Of a stretch of DNA of 64,000 nt, positions 26,316 through 35,891 are shown piece by piece (position 1 is the first letter of the stretch; each line of letters opens with the position of its first letter). Under the pieces are notes generated by a model. That model was not told where the DNA came from and made no database searches. It saw only the letters and a program-made list of their open reading frames with translations. A program made the position numbers and the translations under genes. This DNA comes from Psychrobacter sp. I-STPA10. GTDB lineage: Bacteria; Pseudomonadota; Gammaproteobacteria; Pseudomonadales; Moraxellaceae. The stretch spans positions 62,001 through 126,000 of the forward strand of contig NZ_VFYU01000014.1 of the NCBI RefSeq assembly GCF_021012795.1. Reading direction: 5' to 3'.

Positions 26316-29258
26316 CTACAACCCCCTTAACTCCTCCATTTGCTCACTCATTACTTTAAGCTGTCCTTCAAGCTCTGCCAATTTATCACGCTCGGCTTGG
26401 ACTACCTCAGTAGGGGCTTTGCTAGTAAAGCTTTCATTTGCCAATTTACGGCTGATACCATCGGCTTGTTTTTGCAGTTTTTCTTGGGCTTTACCCAAAC
26501 GAGCAAGTTCAGCAGTGGGGTCAATTAAGCCTTTCATCGGTACCAAAATCCGCAACTGCCCAACCATGCTTGATGATGAAAGTGGTACGTCCTCCCCTTC
26601 AGCAACAATGGTTAAGCTATCCACTTTTGCTAGGGCTTTAAATTGGTTTTCAATACGGTTTAAGCTTTCGCTTTGCTCACTGCTGATATTTTGTAGCAAC
26701 ACAGGCAGACGAATGGCATTACCCAGTTTCATCTCCCCACGAATGTTACGCACGCCAGCAATCAGCTCTTGTAGCCATGCCATATCCGCTTCAACTTGTG
26801 GGCTAATCTGCCCTTCATTAACTTGTGGGAATGGGGCAGTCACAATGCTTTCGCAGGTTTTGGCATTCAGTAATGGGGCGATGGTTTGCCAGATTTGCTC
26901 AGTCAAAAATGGCATGATTGGGTGAGCAAATCGCAATGCCGTTTCTAATACATGTAGCAATACATAACGGATTTGAGCTTTGCGTTCCTCACTTACCGAG
27001 TCATCATTGAGGCTGGCTTTGGCAAGCTCGACATACCAGTCGCAATATTCATTCCAGATAAATTCATAAATATCTTGGCTGACCATATCTAGGCGATATT
27101 GGGCAAAGTGTTTGTGAATATTGGCAATGGTTGAGTTTAGACGGCTGATAATCCATTTTTCAGGCAATTCCCAAACGTCAGCATTGGCGGTTTGGTCGAT
27201 GGTTTGGGCATTACCCTCTTTATCGACGCAATTCATCAATACAAAACGGCTGGCATTCCAGATTTTATTACAGAAATTACGGTAGCCTTCAACTCGTTTC
27301 AGGTCAAAGTTAATGTCCCGTCCTGTACTGGCAAGCGAGCAGAAAGTAAAACGCAGAGCGTCTGTACCATAAGCAGGGATACCATCGGGGAATTCTTTGC
27401 GGGTTTGTTTGGCGATTTTGTCGGCGTCTTTGGGGTTCATCATGTTACTGGTGCGTTTTTCGACCAACGCCTCAAGGCCAATGCCATCAATGATATCGAT
27501 GGGGTCAAGGACGTTACCTTTGGATTTAGACATTTTTTGTCCATTACCATCACGCACCAAGCCATGCACATAAACGGTTTTAAACGGTACTTGCGGTTTG
27601 CCGTCTTTATCCTTGATAAAGTGCATGGTCAGCATAATCATACGGGCAACCCAGAAAAATATGATATCAAAGCCCGTTACCAACACGCTGGTTGGGTGAA
27701 AGGTTTCTAATACCCGTTTGTCGTCATTTTCGTCCGCCCAACCAAGAGTACTAAATGTCCATAATCCCGAGCTAAACCAAGTATCCAGCACGTCATCATC
27801 TTGGCGTAGGCTGATATCATCGGCAAGTTGGTATTTTTGGCGAACTTCCGCCTCATCACGAGCAACATACACCTTGCCTTCCTCATCGTACCATGCAGGA
27901 ATGCGGTGTCCCCACCATAGCTGACGGCTGATACACCAGTCTTGTAGGTCAGTCATCCATGACATATACATATTTTTATATTGGGCAGGTACAAATTCAA
28001 TATCACCATTTTCGACAGCGTCAATGGCAGGTTTTGCCAATTCTTCAACCGCTACATACCACTGGTCGGTCAGCCACGGCTCAACAATCACGCCACTGCG
28101 GTCGCCACGTGGGGCTTTTAGGGCATAATCTTCGATTTTGTCTAACCAACCTTCGGCTTTGGCTTGCTCAATCAGTTGCTTACGTGCCTCAAAGCGTTCC
28201 ACACCTGCATAAGGTTTGCCTGTATGGTCGGTCGGCGTAGCTTCTAAAGTAGGTTCACGAGTTTGTAAGTCAGGATATACTTCCATTTCTGCCAAGATAT
28301 TGCCATAAGCGTCAAGGATATTAATCAGTGGCAATTCGTGGCGTTTGCCCATTTCATAGTCGTTAAAGTCATGGGCAGGGGTGATTTTGACACAACCTGT
28401 TCCAAAGTCACTTTCGACATAATCATCAGCGACAATCGGTACAATACGTCCTGTAATTGGTAAAGTGATGGTTTTACCGACCAAATGAGCGTAACGCTCG
28501 TCATTAGGATTGACAGCAACAGCAGTATCACCAAGCAAGGTTTCTGGACGAGTGGTAGCAACTACCAAGTAGTTATTACCCTCTAGAGTAGTCACTTCTT
28601 TATCGGTGAAATAATAACGCACATACCACAATGAGCCTTTTTCATCGTGGTTTTCAACTTCTAGGTCAGATAAGGCGGTTTGAAATTTTGGATCCCAGTT
28701 TACCAAACGTTTACCACGATAAATCAAACCATCTTCATAAAGGCGAACAAATACTTCTTTTACCGCATTGGATAAACCTTCGTCCATGGTAAAGCGTTCA
28801 CGTGACCAATCAACCGATGACCCCAAACGGCGAATTTGTCGGGTGATGTTTCCGCCTGATTCTTCTTTCCATTCCCAAACTTTGTTAATAAAATCATCAC
28901 GGCTTAGGTCAGTGCGTTTGATACCTTCGGCGTTAAGTCGGCGTTCGACCACCATTTGCGTGGCAATGCCTGCATGGTCAGTGCCGGGTTGCCAAAGGGT
29001 ATTATCACCAAGCATACGATGATAGCGGGTCAATGCGTCCATGATGGCATTGTTAAAGCCATGCCCCATGTGTAAGCTACCTGTGACGTTTGGTGGTGGT
29101 AAGGCGATAGAAAAGGATTGCTCGCTATCATAGCTGGGCTGAAAATAGCCGTTGGATTCCCAATTTTGATACATACCATTTTCAACTTCGCTGGGGTTGT
29201 AGGCATGTTCTAACTGGCTTAGGGCTTGTTGGATAGATTGGGTAAGGGCTTGATTACT
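26316..29258 (-). CDS. valS: Valyl-tRNA synthetase
   Basis: This protein has 980 residues from ATG 29258 (MSNQALTQ). It is a class I synthetase with the HIGH-type motif [13 protein letters not shown] near residue 60, an editing domain ([18 protein letters not shown]), the KMSKS motif [16 protein letters not shown], an anticodon-binding domain and a C-terminal coiled coil ([17 protein letters not shown]). It charges tRNA-Val. The open frame extends to a TTG at 29291, but that part lies inside a dispersed repeat, so I use the internal ATG. It is intact although defence-like modules flank it on both sides. Confidence 0.96.
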   Translation of the reverse strand, partial: SNQALTQSIQQALSQLEHAYNPSEVENGMYQNWESNGYFQPSYDSEQSFSIALPPPNVTGSLHMGHGFNNAIMDALTRYHRMLGDNTLWQPGTDHAGIATQMVVERRLNAEGIKRTDLSRDDFINKVWEWKEESGGNITRQIRRLGSSVDWSRERFTMDEGLSNAVKEVFVRLYEDGLIYRGKRLVNWDPKFQTALSDLEVENHDEKGSLWYVRYYFTDKEVTTLEGNNYLVVATTRPETLLGDTAVAVNPNDERYAHLVGKTITLPITGRIVPIVADDYVESDFGTGCVKITPAHDFNDYEMGKRHELPLINILDAYGNILAEMEVYPDLQTREPTLEATPTDHTGKPYAGVERFEARKQLIEQAKAEGWLDKIEDYALKAPRGDRSGVIVEPWLTDQWYVAVEELAKPAIDAVENGDIEFVPAQYKNMYMSWMTDLQDWCISRQLWWGHRIPAWYDEEGKVYVARDEAEVRQKYQLADDISLRQDDDVLDTWFSSGLWTFSTLGWADENDDKRVLETFHPTSVLVTGFDIIFFWVARMIMLTMHFIKDKDGKPQVPFKTVYVHGLVRDGNGQKMSKSKGNVLDPIDIIDGIGLEALVEKRTSNMMNPKDADKIAKQTRKEFPDGIPAYGTDALRFTFCSLASTGRDINFDLKRVEGYRNFCNKIWNASRFVLMNCVDKEGNAQTIDQTANADVWELPEKWIISRLNSTIANIHKHFAQYRLDMVSQDIYEFIWNEYCDWYVELAKASLNDDSVSEERKAQIRYVLLHVLETALRFAHPIMPFLTEQIWQTIAPLLNAKTCESIVTAPFPQVNEGQISPQVEADMAWLQELIAGVRNIRGEMKLGNAIRLPVLLQNISSEQSESLNRIENQFKALAKVDSLTIVAEGEDVPLSSSSMVGQLRILVPMKGLIDPTAELARLGKAQEKLQKQADGISRKLANESFTSKAPTEVVQAERDKLAELEGQLKVMSEQMEELRGL

Positions 29259-29286
29259 CATAATTAGTGTCTTATCGTTGGTTGCC

Positions 29287-29385
29287 ATCAAAGAGCTACT
29301 AAATGGTTACGGTGTTAACCTCGCTCGCAGTACGATGTGTAAACCTTCGCTCGGTTGCCTTGTAACCCTTTTAGTCTTCTTTGAC
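29287..29385 (-). repeat. Dispersed repeat with the GTTAC...GTAAC core, upstream of valS
   Basis: This near-palindrome of about 99 bp has arms TCAAAGA...ACTAAA-GGTTAC matching TCAAAGAAGACTAAAAGGGTTAC on the other strand. On the minus strand the core reads GTTACAAGGCAACCGAGC, then CGTACTGCGAGCGAGG, then TTAACACCGTAAC. It shares the core with the copies at 21751 and 8729 but has different outer ends. It begins about 30 bp upstream of the valS start and so occupies its leader. Confidence 0.72.
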
Positions 29386-29568
29386 GCTAAATTTTAAGGG
29401 ATTAATAAAATTAAAGGATAAGACGATTTTAACGCAGATACGCTAGAAAGTAGAGTAGTTTGTCTTTACAATGAGTTACTCTATCAATGTAAACCTATAA
29501 AACGATATAAATACACGCTTATAGCTTCTTATATTAAATTCTTGTAATTGCTTATAACTGGTGGTGAT

Positions 29569-30630
29569 ATGCACCTTGAATCGCTAAAAATCCAAAACTT
29601 TCGTATCCTTGAAGACATTGAAGTCAAAAAATTAGGACACGTTAATTTAATCGTGGGTAAAAATAATTCGGGTAAAAGCACCGTACTTGAGGCATTGGCG
29701 TTGTTAGCGAGTGGGTTTGAACCTGAGACTTTACAAAGACTAACTAATAATAGAGAGATTGGCAGACATACACTTCTTACTAAAAAAAATAAATTACAAG
29801 ACTTTTCTTTATCACTAAGCAGTTTGGTTAATAAAAACATTAACTTCAGTACAAAATTCAAGGTGCTTATTGGTAGTAAACAAAACAATTATTATATTGG
29901 CTTTGAAAATGATGGTAGCTTTTTTGTACATGGTGAAAAAGTTGATGGGGTTTATTATTACTATATTGATGATTATAAGATTTTCAGTAGTATACAAATT
30001 CCTCATTTAAAAAATTCACTTGGCACTTCAACTAGTATTTTAAATTATAAAAATATTTTTAATTTTTCTTATATTGATACCCATTCTATTAATATTGAAG
30101 ATCTGGCGAATGAATGGGAAGATATTATCCTCACTGAGGCAGAAGACTTAGCGTTACAAATGCTAAGAATTATTGAGCCTAAAATTTTAGATTTAGCCTT
30201 TTTAACTCAAAACAAACAAAGAACCCCCTATGTTAGATTAGCAAATGTCAAAGAAAGAACACCACTACATAGCATGGGTGATGGTATTTTCCGCTTATTA
30301 CAAATCATCTTAAAAGTATTAAAAGCTCGTGATGGGTTTTTGCTGATTGATGAGTTTGAAAATGGCTTGCATTACAGCGTACAACCAGAGGTTTGGAGAT
30401 TAATCTTTGAGCTTGCTAAACGCTATAACATTCAAGTATTTGCCACTACCCATAGTTGGGATTGCATTGAAAGCTTTGCTAAAGTTGCCAAAGAGAGAGA
30501 AGACCTAGAAGGGGTGTTATTTCGTATGGGGCGTAGTGTACGCAAATCAGACAACGGCAAAATTATCGCTACAGAATTTAATGAAGACGAGCTATACAAC
30601 CTCACTAAAGATAACATTGAGGTTCGCTAA
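29569..30630 (+). CDS. AAA_15-type ATPase, AriA/OLD-like defence protein
   Basis: This protein has 353 residues from ATG 29569 (a TTG at 29548 is less likely; GGTGG precedes the ATG). RecF/OLD-type ATPase features are Walker A GKNNSGKST at 30-38, a signature-like SMGDGIFRLLQII near 238-250, Walker B FLLIDEFENGLH with Asp261, and the switch His in ATTHSWDCIE. There is no nuclease domain of its own. Its stop overlaps the next gene's ATG (TAATG). That next gene encodes a TOPRIM protein, so the pair resembles the two-gene PARIS layout or a split OLD nuclease. Confidence 0.78.
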   Translation: MHLESLKIQNFRILEDIEVKKLGHVNLIVGKNNSGKSTVLEALALLASGFEPETLQRLTNNREIGRHTLLTKKNKLQDFSLSLSSLVNKNINFSTKFKVLIGSKQNNYYIGFENDGSFFVHGEKVDGVYYYYIDDYKIFSSIQIPHLKNSLGTSTSILNYKNIFNFSYIDTHSINIEDLANEWEDIILTEAEDLALQMLRIIEPKILDLAFLTQNKQRTPYVRLANVKERTPLHSMGDGIFRLLQIILKVLKARDGFLLIDEFENGLHYSVQPEVWRLIFELAKRYNIQVFATTHSWDCIESFAKVAKEREDLEGVLFRMGRSVRKSDNGKIIATEFNEDELYNLTKDNIEVR

Positions 30631-31310
30631 TGGCTAATAATCTACTTATTGTCGAAGGCGAGTCTGATAAAAATTTTATTCAAGAATTTTTACATCATGA
30701 AAAATTAGACATTAGCGTCGACATTCAAATAGCCACTGCGCCAGAGATTGATAGCAACATTCGTCATACTTCCAAACAAGCCGTTTTGCATTCGTTAGCA
30801 ACAGTCATTAAACAGCTTAATGATGGACGTTATGATTGTATTGGTATTTTGATTGATATGGATTATCAGGACAGTTCTAACCAATCGAAAAAACAGCAAA
30901 ATATTGACCAATTATCACAAGCGTTAAATAAACATGGCTTTACATTTTCTCAACAAACTACTGATGAGCAAGGTTTATTTTTTGCAAACCCTGACTTTGA
31001 TAATCCCATCGGTGTTTGGTTAATGCCAAATAATGATGATGAGGGTTATTTAGAAACATGGATTGAGCACTGTATAAAAGATACACAAGCCAGCCATTTT
31101 AAAAAAGTAGAAAATTTTATTGCAAGCTTTGATGATAATCATTTTAAGCATAACGTCATATCAAAGGCAAAAGTCTATACATGGCTTGCGATACAACCAA
31201 AACCAAGACAAGATTTTGGCTATTGTTTATCGCCTAAATCTGGCTTGTTAGATAAAGACTCAAAAAGTTATCAAAATTTTAAACATTGGATTATGGCTAC
31301 TTTTAAATAA
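30630..31310 (+). CDS. TOPRIM (DUF3226/DUF4435-like) protein, partner of the AAA ATPase
   Basis: This 226-residue protein opens with LLIVEGESDKNFI, in which Glu9 is the TOPRIM catalytic acid, and has IGILIDMDYQD with Asp76 and Asp78 as the DxD metal site. A C-terminal region, GVWLMPNNDDEGYLETW...., is typical of DUF3226-like proteins. In PARIS the TOPRIM effector AriB is held by AriA and released on infection. The same logic is inferred here from the one-base overlap with the ATPase gene. DUF3226 and DUF4435 are hard to separate by eye. Confidence 0.72.
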   Translation: MANNLLIVEGESDKNFIQEFLHHEKLDISVDIQIATAPEIDSNIRHTSKQAVLHSLATVIKQLNDGRYDCIGILIDMDYQDSSNQSKKQQNIDQLSQALNKHGFTFSQQTTDEQGLFFANPDFDNPIGVWLMPNNDDEGYLETWIEHCIKDTQASHFKKVENFIASFDDNHFKHNVISKAKVYTWLAIQPKPRQDFGYCLSPKSGLLDKDSKSYQNFKHWIMATFK

Positions 31311-31368
31311 AAGATTTTATGTTAGCGGTGTCAATTTTAGACAGTAAATTAACGGACTTTATTAGATT

Positions 31369-31563
31369 TTAATCCCCACCACCACCATCTCCGCCCCCGC
31401 CGTCACCTCCATCACCACCAAAAAAACTATCAAAAAATCCACCACTTGACTCACCAATATCGCTATCAAGGTCAACATCAATTGTGCCCTCATTAAGCCA
31501 CATAAATAATTTCACAACAAAGTAAATAAGCATCAACCCTGCGATGATTTTTAGAATAATCAT
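31369..31563 (-). CDS. Small membrane protein with Gly/Asp-rich tail
   Basis: This 64-residue protein has one N-terminal hydrophobic helix (about residues 4-24). An acidic stretch follows, then a C-terminal run of GGD/GGGGD repeats. I do not recognise a family. The composition is typical of small surface-associated or envelope proteins. It sits downstream of a bidirectional terminator and a YbjQ-like gene on the same strand. Confidence 0.55.
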   Translation of the reverse strand: MIILKIIAGLMLIYFVVKLFMWLNEGTIDVDLDSDIGESSGGFFDSFFGGDGGDGGGGDGGGGD

Positions 31564-31590
31564 AAGATTCTCAATATCAGCGACAATAGA

Positions 31591-31620
31591 AAAAAGGACG
31601 GTTAAAACCGTTTTATTTTT
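31591..31620. terminator. Bidirectional terminator between the small membrane protein and YbjQ-like genes
   Basis: An A-run, then GGACGGTT, loop AA, AACCGT and a T-rich run. It would end the YbjQ-like transcript on the minus strand. Confidence 0.75.
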
Positions 31621-31686
31621 ATAAGTTTAGGATAAACTTAGGATTTGACAGTTTGATGATAGGAAGAATATAAGCTTTATACCATT

Positions 31687-32178
31687 TTATGGTAAAGGTG
31701 GTGGCACTTTAGGATTATTCACTGTATAAACGGCTGTACCATAAGCGATGGCTTCAACCATACTACCAAGCTGATTGATATTAGTGACTTCTAAACGCAC
31801 ACCATAAATTTGGTTATAGCCTTGATATTGCGCTTGTTGTTTCATACGTACAATGGCTTCACGTCTGGCTCTATCCAGCAGGCTTTCATAAGTGGTGAGG
31901 TTTTTACCAAAGAAATTTAAAATCTTAGCAACCACCATTTTAAAATAATCCTGTGCAATCACAACGCTACCAATAACTAACTCTCCTTCACTGCCATACG
32001 CCAGCTCAGGTTTATAAAAGCGTTCGTTAGAAATGATGATATGACCGAGTGTTTTTTCAGATTGTTCTAACTCTTGCCAATGTTGGCGTTCATGGCGACG
32101 ACCAAAAAACCAACCCACTGTAATCAATATTAAAAAAGGGGCATAATTAATAATCAGATCGACCCACCACTGCCTCAT
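31687..32178 (-). CDS. YbjQ-family (UPF0145) protein with N-terminal membrane anchor
   Basis: This 163-residue protein has an N-terminal transmembrane helix (about residues 8-25). A YbjQ domain follows, with SVVIAQDYFKMVVAKILNFFGKNLTTYESLLDRARREAI near residues 70-109 and ending VEAIAYGTAVYTV. YbjQ domains form pentameric beta barrels and are loosely annotated as heavy-metal binding; function is not established. A second YbjQ paralogue without anchor lies just upstream, with a 133-bp repeat between them. Confidence 0.75.
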   Translation of the reverse strand: MRQWWVDLIINYAPFLILITVGWFFGRRHERQHWQELEQSEKTLGHIIISNERFYKPELAYGSEGELVIGSVVIAQDYFKMVVAKILNFFGKNLTTYESLLDRARREAIVRMKQQAQYQGYNQIYGVRLEVTNINQLGSMVEAIAYGTAVYTVNNPKVPPPLP

Positions 32179-32280
32179 TATTTTGCCTCTAAGTTGCTCG
32201 TGATTTGATGTTTATGGTACTGATGGTTGAATTATTATTTATTTGTATGATGGGGATTAAATTCCTAAAATATTATTAAT

Positions 32281-32413
32281 AGGACTTACGCAAACGTACG
32301 ATATTTGTCTTAATCAAGCGGCTGGGAATTATTTACGAAGCCTCTGGAACTACGTACAGCCAGCGAGTAAATGATTACCAGACGCTAATAATCTATGAAA
32401 CTGCGTAAGTCCT
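32281..32413 (+). repeat. 133-bp GGACTTACGCA-ended element, copy 1
   Basis: The ends AGGACTTACGCA and TGCGTAAGTCCT are perfect inverses, and TA flanks the GG/CC ends on both sides. The interior is an imperfect hairpin around GTACGTAGTTCCAGAGG-like sequence. The copy at 40624-40756 is its reverse complement with about one difference. The element ends 2 bp before the stop codon of the neighbouring YbjQ-like gene. It has no coding capacity and is MITE-like. Confidence 0.88.
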
Positions 32414-32415
32414 AA

Positions 32416-32787
32416 TTAAATATCCTCAATATTGTTAACAAAGTCGTTATTATTCTGTGTAACAGGTGTATTAGCAATGGCTTTAACCGCTGTACCATAA
32501 ACAAATAGCTCAGAGGCACCTTGAGCAATGCTCGAAGTCGAAAAACGCACCCCAACAATGGCATCTGCGCCCAATGCTTGAGCTTTGACAATCATACGCT
32601 CAATTGCCTCTTGACGAGACTCTTCGAGCAATTCAGTATAAGCAACTAACTCACCACCCACAAGATTTTTGAAACTGGCAAACAAATCCTTACCCACATG
32701 TTTAGAGCGCACAGTACTACCATAAACAATATCCAAACGCTCAGTAATGGTGTGATTGGGCAGATGCTCAAGATTTGATAATTGCAT
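32416..32787 (-). CDS. YbjQ-family (UPF0145) protein
   Basis: This protein has 123 residues from ATG 32787, which has AAGGA properly spaced; the longer frame to 32826 lacks a ribosome site. The sequence covers a full YbjQ domain: VYGSTVRSKHVGKDLFASFKNLVGGELVAYTELLEESRQEAIERM, then ADAIVGVRFSTSSIA and ELFVYGTAV. It is cytoplasmic with unknown biochemical function. The stop codon lies 2 bp from the end of a 133-bp mobile repeat, so the repeat inserted exactly at the end of this gene. Confidence 0.85.
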   Translation of the reverse strand: MQLSNLEHLPNHTITERLDIVYGSTVRSKHVGKDLFASFKNLVGGELVAYTELLEESRQEAIERMIVKAQALGADAIVGVRFSTSSIAQGASELFVYGTAVKAIANTPVTQNNNDFVNNIEDI

Positions 32788-32901
32788 GTGATATCCTTGC
32801 AAAAGCAGATAGCAGCGAACTGACAAGTTTAGACCGTATTTAAGGGTGTTTAAGAGTATTTAATGATGATTACTGCAATAACCGATAATTACTCAATGGT
32901 A

Positions 32902-33450
32902 TCAATCCTCAGTATTAAACAATAAAAATAACTCGGTTAAATTACCTTCAATGCTATTTGCCATCTGTGCCAACGCATCTTCATCGGCTCGAATCTCAGC
33001 TAAATCTTCATCTTCTTCACCATCAACGGTATCAATCCCACTAAACACCATCATTGGCAAGGTGAGCATCGCCACATCTTCACTGGTGTCTTCATCAGCA
33101 AACCAGTCTACGCTTTCATCACCATACATGGCATCAACAAAACCTACCGACCATGCTGCCAAATCAGAATCAAATGAAAAGTCAACTTCATCACTGTCAC
33201 TAAGATCGAGTGGCAAGTTTATGCCAGTTTCATCTTTAAGATCCGCTAGCATTTTTTGTTGCCACTCATTGATGGCTATTTTTACTTTTTCAGGAACATG
33301 GCTATCTTGTCCTTCAAAAAGTAACGACAACCAATTAGGCAGTGTTTTACCTACCACAGTTGCAGACAAAAAACCATGAGTAGCGGTGCTGTCTAAACCA
33401 AACTCATTGGCATCTGAATCAAGATATTGTAATAGTTCATCGTGAGTCAT
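32902..33450 (-). CDS. UPF0149 (YecA/YgfB-like) protein
   Basis: This 182-residue acidic protein matches the UPF0149 family. It shows THGFLSATVVGKTLPNWLSLLFEG near residues 23-47, LPLDLSDSDEV, LAAWSVGFVDAMY near residue 115, and ED-rich segments. There is no zinc-binding C-terminus of the YecA type, so it is closer to YgfB. YgfB in Pseudomonas influences beta-lactam resistance through AlpA; whether that applies here is unknown. Single gene. Confidence 0.85.
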   Translation of the reverse strand: MTHDELLQYLDSDANEFGLDSTATHGFLSATVVGKTLPNWLSLLFEGQDSHVPEKVKIAINEWQQKMLADLKDETGINLPLDLSDSDEVDFSFDSDLAAWSVGFVDAMYGDESVDWFADEDTSEDVAMLTLPMMVFSGIDTVDGEEDEDLAEIRADEDALAQMANSIEGNLTELFLLFNTED

Positions 33451-33721
33451 AAATATCCTTTGGTATCATAAAAAATGAAGTGATTTTTTAATTTATTGTT
33501 TTAAGAAAAAAAAGATAAGCTGCTATCTTATTTAGCTTACTCAGCTTGGTTGGTTGGTTGCTTATTTAAGTATTAGTAAAAATACCTTAATTTAATACAG
33601 ATTATTTTATAGATTAAGATAATTCAGATACTGATTAGGTTGCTATCTAGATTTCTGTGTACATAATGATCCTATAACCATGATATTAATTTTCAGATTA
33701 ACTGAACTCAATTCTTATTTA

Positions 33722-33964
33722 TTATTCGTCATCATCAAAGTCGTCGTCAAAATCCTCATCATCTAAATCATCAAGGTCATCATCAAAACCATCTTTTAGC
33801 TCACGTGCCAGACGTTTTTCTTCTAATAAATTATCAATCAAACGACGCTTTTCAAGGCTGCTAATTCGTGAGCGTCCTGTAGATTCAACTTCATCAACCA
33901 GCTTGACGACTTCATCTTCTTCAAAGTCATCATCAAAATCATCATCAAGATCTGTATCACTCAT
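33722..33964 (-). CDS. Small acidic PA3496-like protein
   Basis: This 80-residue protein has Asp/Glu-rich ends (DDDFDDDFEEDE at the start and DDDLDDLDDEDFDDDFDDDE at the end). The central basic helix is SLEKRRLIDNLLEEKRLARELKDGF. This layout matches the PA3496 family of small proteins annotated as putative envelope-integrity proteins in pseudomonads and relatives. The biochemical role is unknown. It is a single gene with about 250 bp of non-coding sequence on each side. Confidence 0.65.
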   Translation of the reverse strand: MSDTDLDDDFDDDFEEDEVVKLVDEVESTGRSRISSLEKRRLIDNLLEEKRLARELKDGFDDDLDDLDDEDFDDDFDDDE

Positions 33965-34207
33965 AGAGTACTCCTTCTAACATATATATTCTAAACTAGT
34001 TCACAATCATTTAAGACAGCAACATTTCTAAAGATGGCACACCGCCATATATATTGTCTTATAAAAGTTTTAGTAGTTTTTGTCAATATTTTAACTGTCT
34101 TGTTTTGATAAAATAAAGAACCTAAGTCTTGTTAAAATGCAAATTAATGAGCTAAATGACAACGCTTCTTCATACGCTTATTCATAAAGTTTAAGACCAA
34201 ATAGACT

Positions 34208-35674
34208 CTAATTAGATAGCAATACTGCATCACGCATACCAACCAACCGCTGTAACATTGCTTCATTGATACCCTCAACAAACGCACTCTCTCGCTCGTA
34301 TACTGTCATTGGATTGGACAGATTACGCAGTTGAATATGACCACTGAGCTGCTTAATACCCTCTGTTGGTAGTAATGTTATGACTTCATTTGCTTGTCCA
34401 ACATTTTCAATTAGTTGTAGCATTGGCTTTTCTTGAGACTCATCACTCACGCCAACTTTTACATCAGCTGCAAACTGTTTTAATTCGTGATGTTTTGCCA
34501 CTATGATTTGATTAAGCATGACATATAGCTTACCTAATACCACCGCTGCCAAGCCAATTTTTGCATGGCTATTGCTTGCCTTAAGTACTACCACTGCCCC
34601 TTGTGCATCAAATTTAGGTTTATTTACCAAACTAATGCCATAAAACAAAGGCTGCGCCAATAGTTCATCAATGCCTTGCTGTAATAACTGTGTGCATAGC
34701 GTAAAATAAGGGACAGCTTTTTCTGGTGCTAAAACAGAAATCAAATTGTATGGATCACTATAATGAATGTGTATACAAACAGTCTCAATCCCTTTATTCA
34801 ATTCACCATCATTTTTTTGCTTGCTACTTAAAAAAGCCTCATTATCTAAAACGGGTGATGAAGACTTTGGCTGTGACGTTTGTTTATCTTGTGATACATT
34901 TTGCTCTGTTTTTTGCTGAGACTGTAGATATTGATTTAATGCTTGATGTCTATCAACAGATTCCGTTGTACCCTGCATTTTTTCTGTTTGAGTTGCTAAT
35001 GAGCCATGTCCTAATAACGCAGCCATGAGTGCCGGATCACTGGTGTCCTTATCACTGTTAGCATTTTGCTCGGCATTGGCTTGGTCAAATTGCGCCTCTT
35101 TAGAGGACTCATCACGACGCAAACGTTGATTGCGTGGCTGCTGAGCCAAAAAATGCGCTTGTATGTCTCGACTTAACGCCGCTAATTGTGCTTTGGTTGG
35201 ACGTGCCACATAACCATATAGCAACCAAACCAGTAGGTTTAATATAAAAGAGCCCAACAAAAATGGCCACTGGGTTGCGATAATCTCACCTTTATTGCTA
35301 CTGTTTAGGGTTAGAGTGATGGATCCCAATACCTTATCACCATTACTAGCCTCTTGCCGAATCTGTTCACCTGCTTGCAAAGGGGCAGCACCCGTTTGTA
35401 CCAATACGGCATCATCAGGATTGCGGATCGTCAAACTAGCAACATTATCATCAGCAGTATAGCGAGCCGCGATCACACTTAAACTGACCCGATCTTGGCT
35501 TAATAATGGCAGCTTTGCTTCGTCAATAAGCTGACTCATCATGCGTTCACCAGTTTGCACACGCACCTCATCTAGCTGCCGCTCAGTGCTCACTATCAAA
35601 AGTAGGCTCTGAATACAAAAGCTGATAAGTAAAATAATGGCAAACAAGCCTTGCCGTGGCGCTAAATAAGTCAT
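34208..35674 (-). CDS. Smp/AhpA-like membrane protein, divergent from serB
   Basis: This 488-residue protein has TM1 at about 10-28, a periplasmic domain of about 105 residues (LPLLSQDRVSLSVIAARYTADDNVASLTI), TM2 at about 136-156 and a long cytoplasmic part. The middle of the cytoplasmic part, about 170-290, is Gln/Asp/Ser-rich and probably disordered. The N-terminal half resembles Smp/YtjB, which lies next to serB in Escherichia coli and pseudomonads, and the divergent neighbour here is serB. The C-terminal domain (about 290-488) is not recognised. Confidence 0.65.
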   Translation of the reverse strand: MTYLAPRQGLFAIILLISFCIQSLLLIVSTERQLDEVRVQTGERMMSQLIDEAKLPLLSQDRVSLSVIAARYTADDNVASLTIRNPDDAVLVQTGAAPLQAGEQIRQEASNGDKVLGSITLTLNSSNKGEIIATQWPFLLGSFILNLLVWLLYGYVARPTKAQLAALSRDIQAHFLAQQPRNQRLRRDESSKEAQFDQANAEQNANSDKDTSDPALMAALLGHGSLATQTEKMQGTTESVDRHQALNQYLQSQQKTEQNVSQDKQTSQPKSSSPVLDNEAFLSSKQKNDGELNKGIETVCIHIHYSDPYNLISVLAPEKAVPYFTLCTQLLQQGIDELLAQPLFYGISLVNKPKFDAQGAVVVLKASNSHAKIGLAAVVLGKLYVMLNQIIVAKHHELKQFAADVKVGVSDESQEKPMLQLIENVGQANEVITLLPTEGIKQLSGHIQLRNLSNPMTVYERESAFVEGINEAMLQRLVGMRDAVLLSN

Positions 35675-35891
35675 GTTATGCTAAACTTTTGGTCAGTGGA
35701 TAAAAACGGGTTAGTTATTATATTAGATATAACATCATGAATGTGCAGAAAAAGCCATCTATTCGCCACAAAAATTGTTATTATTTTATGACCGACTAAG
35801 AACACAAAACTTCACTGGTAACATATCAATCTTTAATCATATAGTTAACCCTGCTCAACTTTAATAAATAATAAATAAGGACAATAACTTT

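Noticed and set aside
26419..27710. Plus-strand open frames of up to 172 codons inside valS
   Set aside because: valS covers the region with strong conserved motifs on the other strand; the antisense translations have no recognisable domain.
29259..29291. Upstream TTG/ATG start of valS at 29291-29286
   Set aside because: The extra codons fall at the edge of a dispersed repeat; the MSNQALTQ start fits the family length better.
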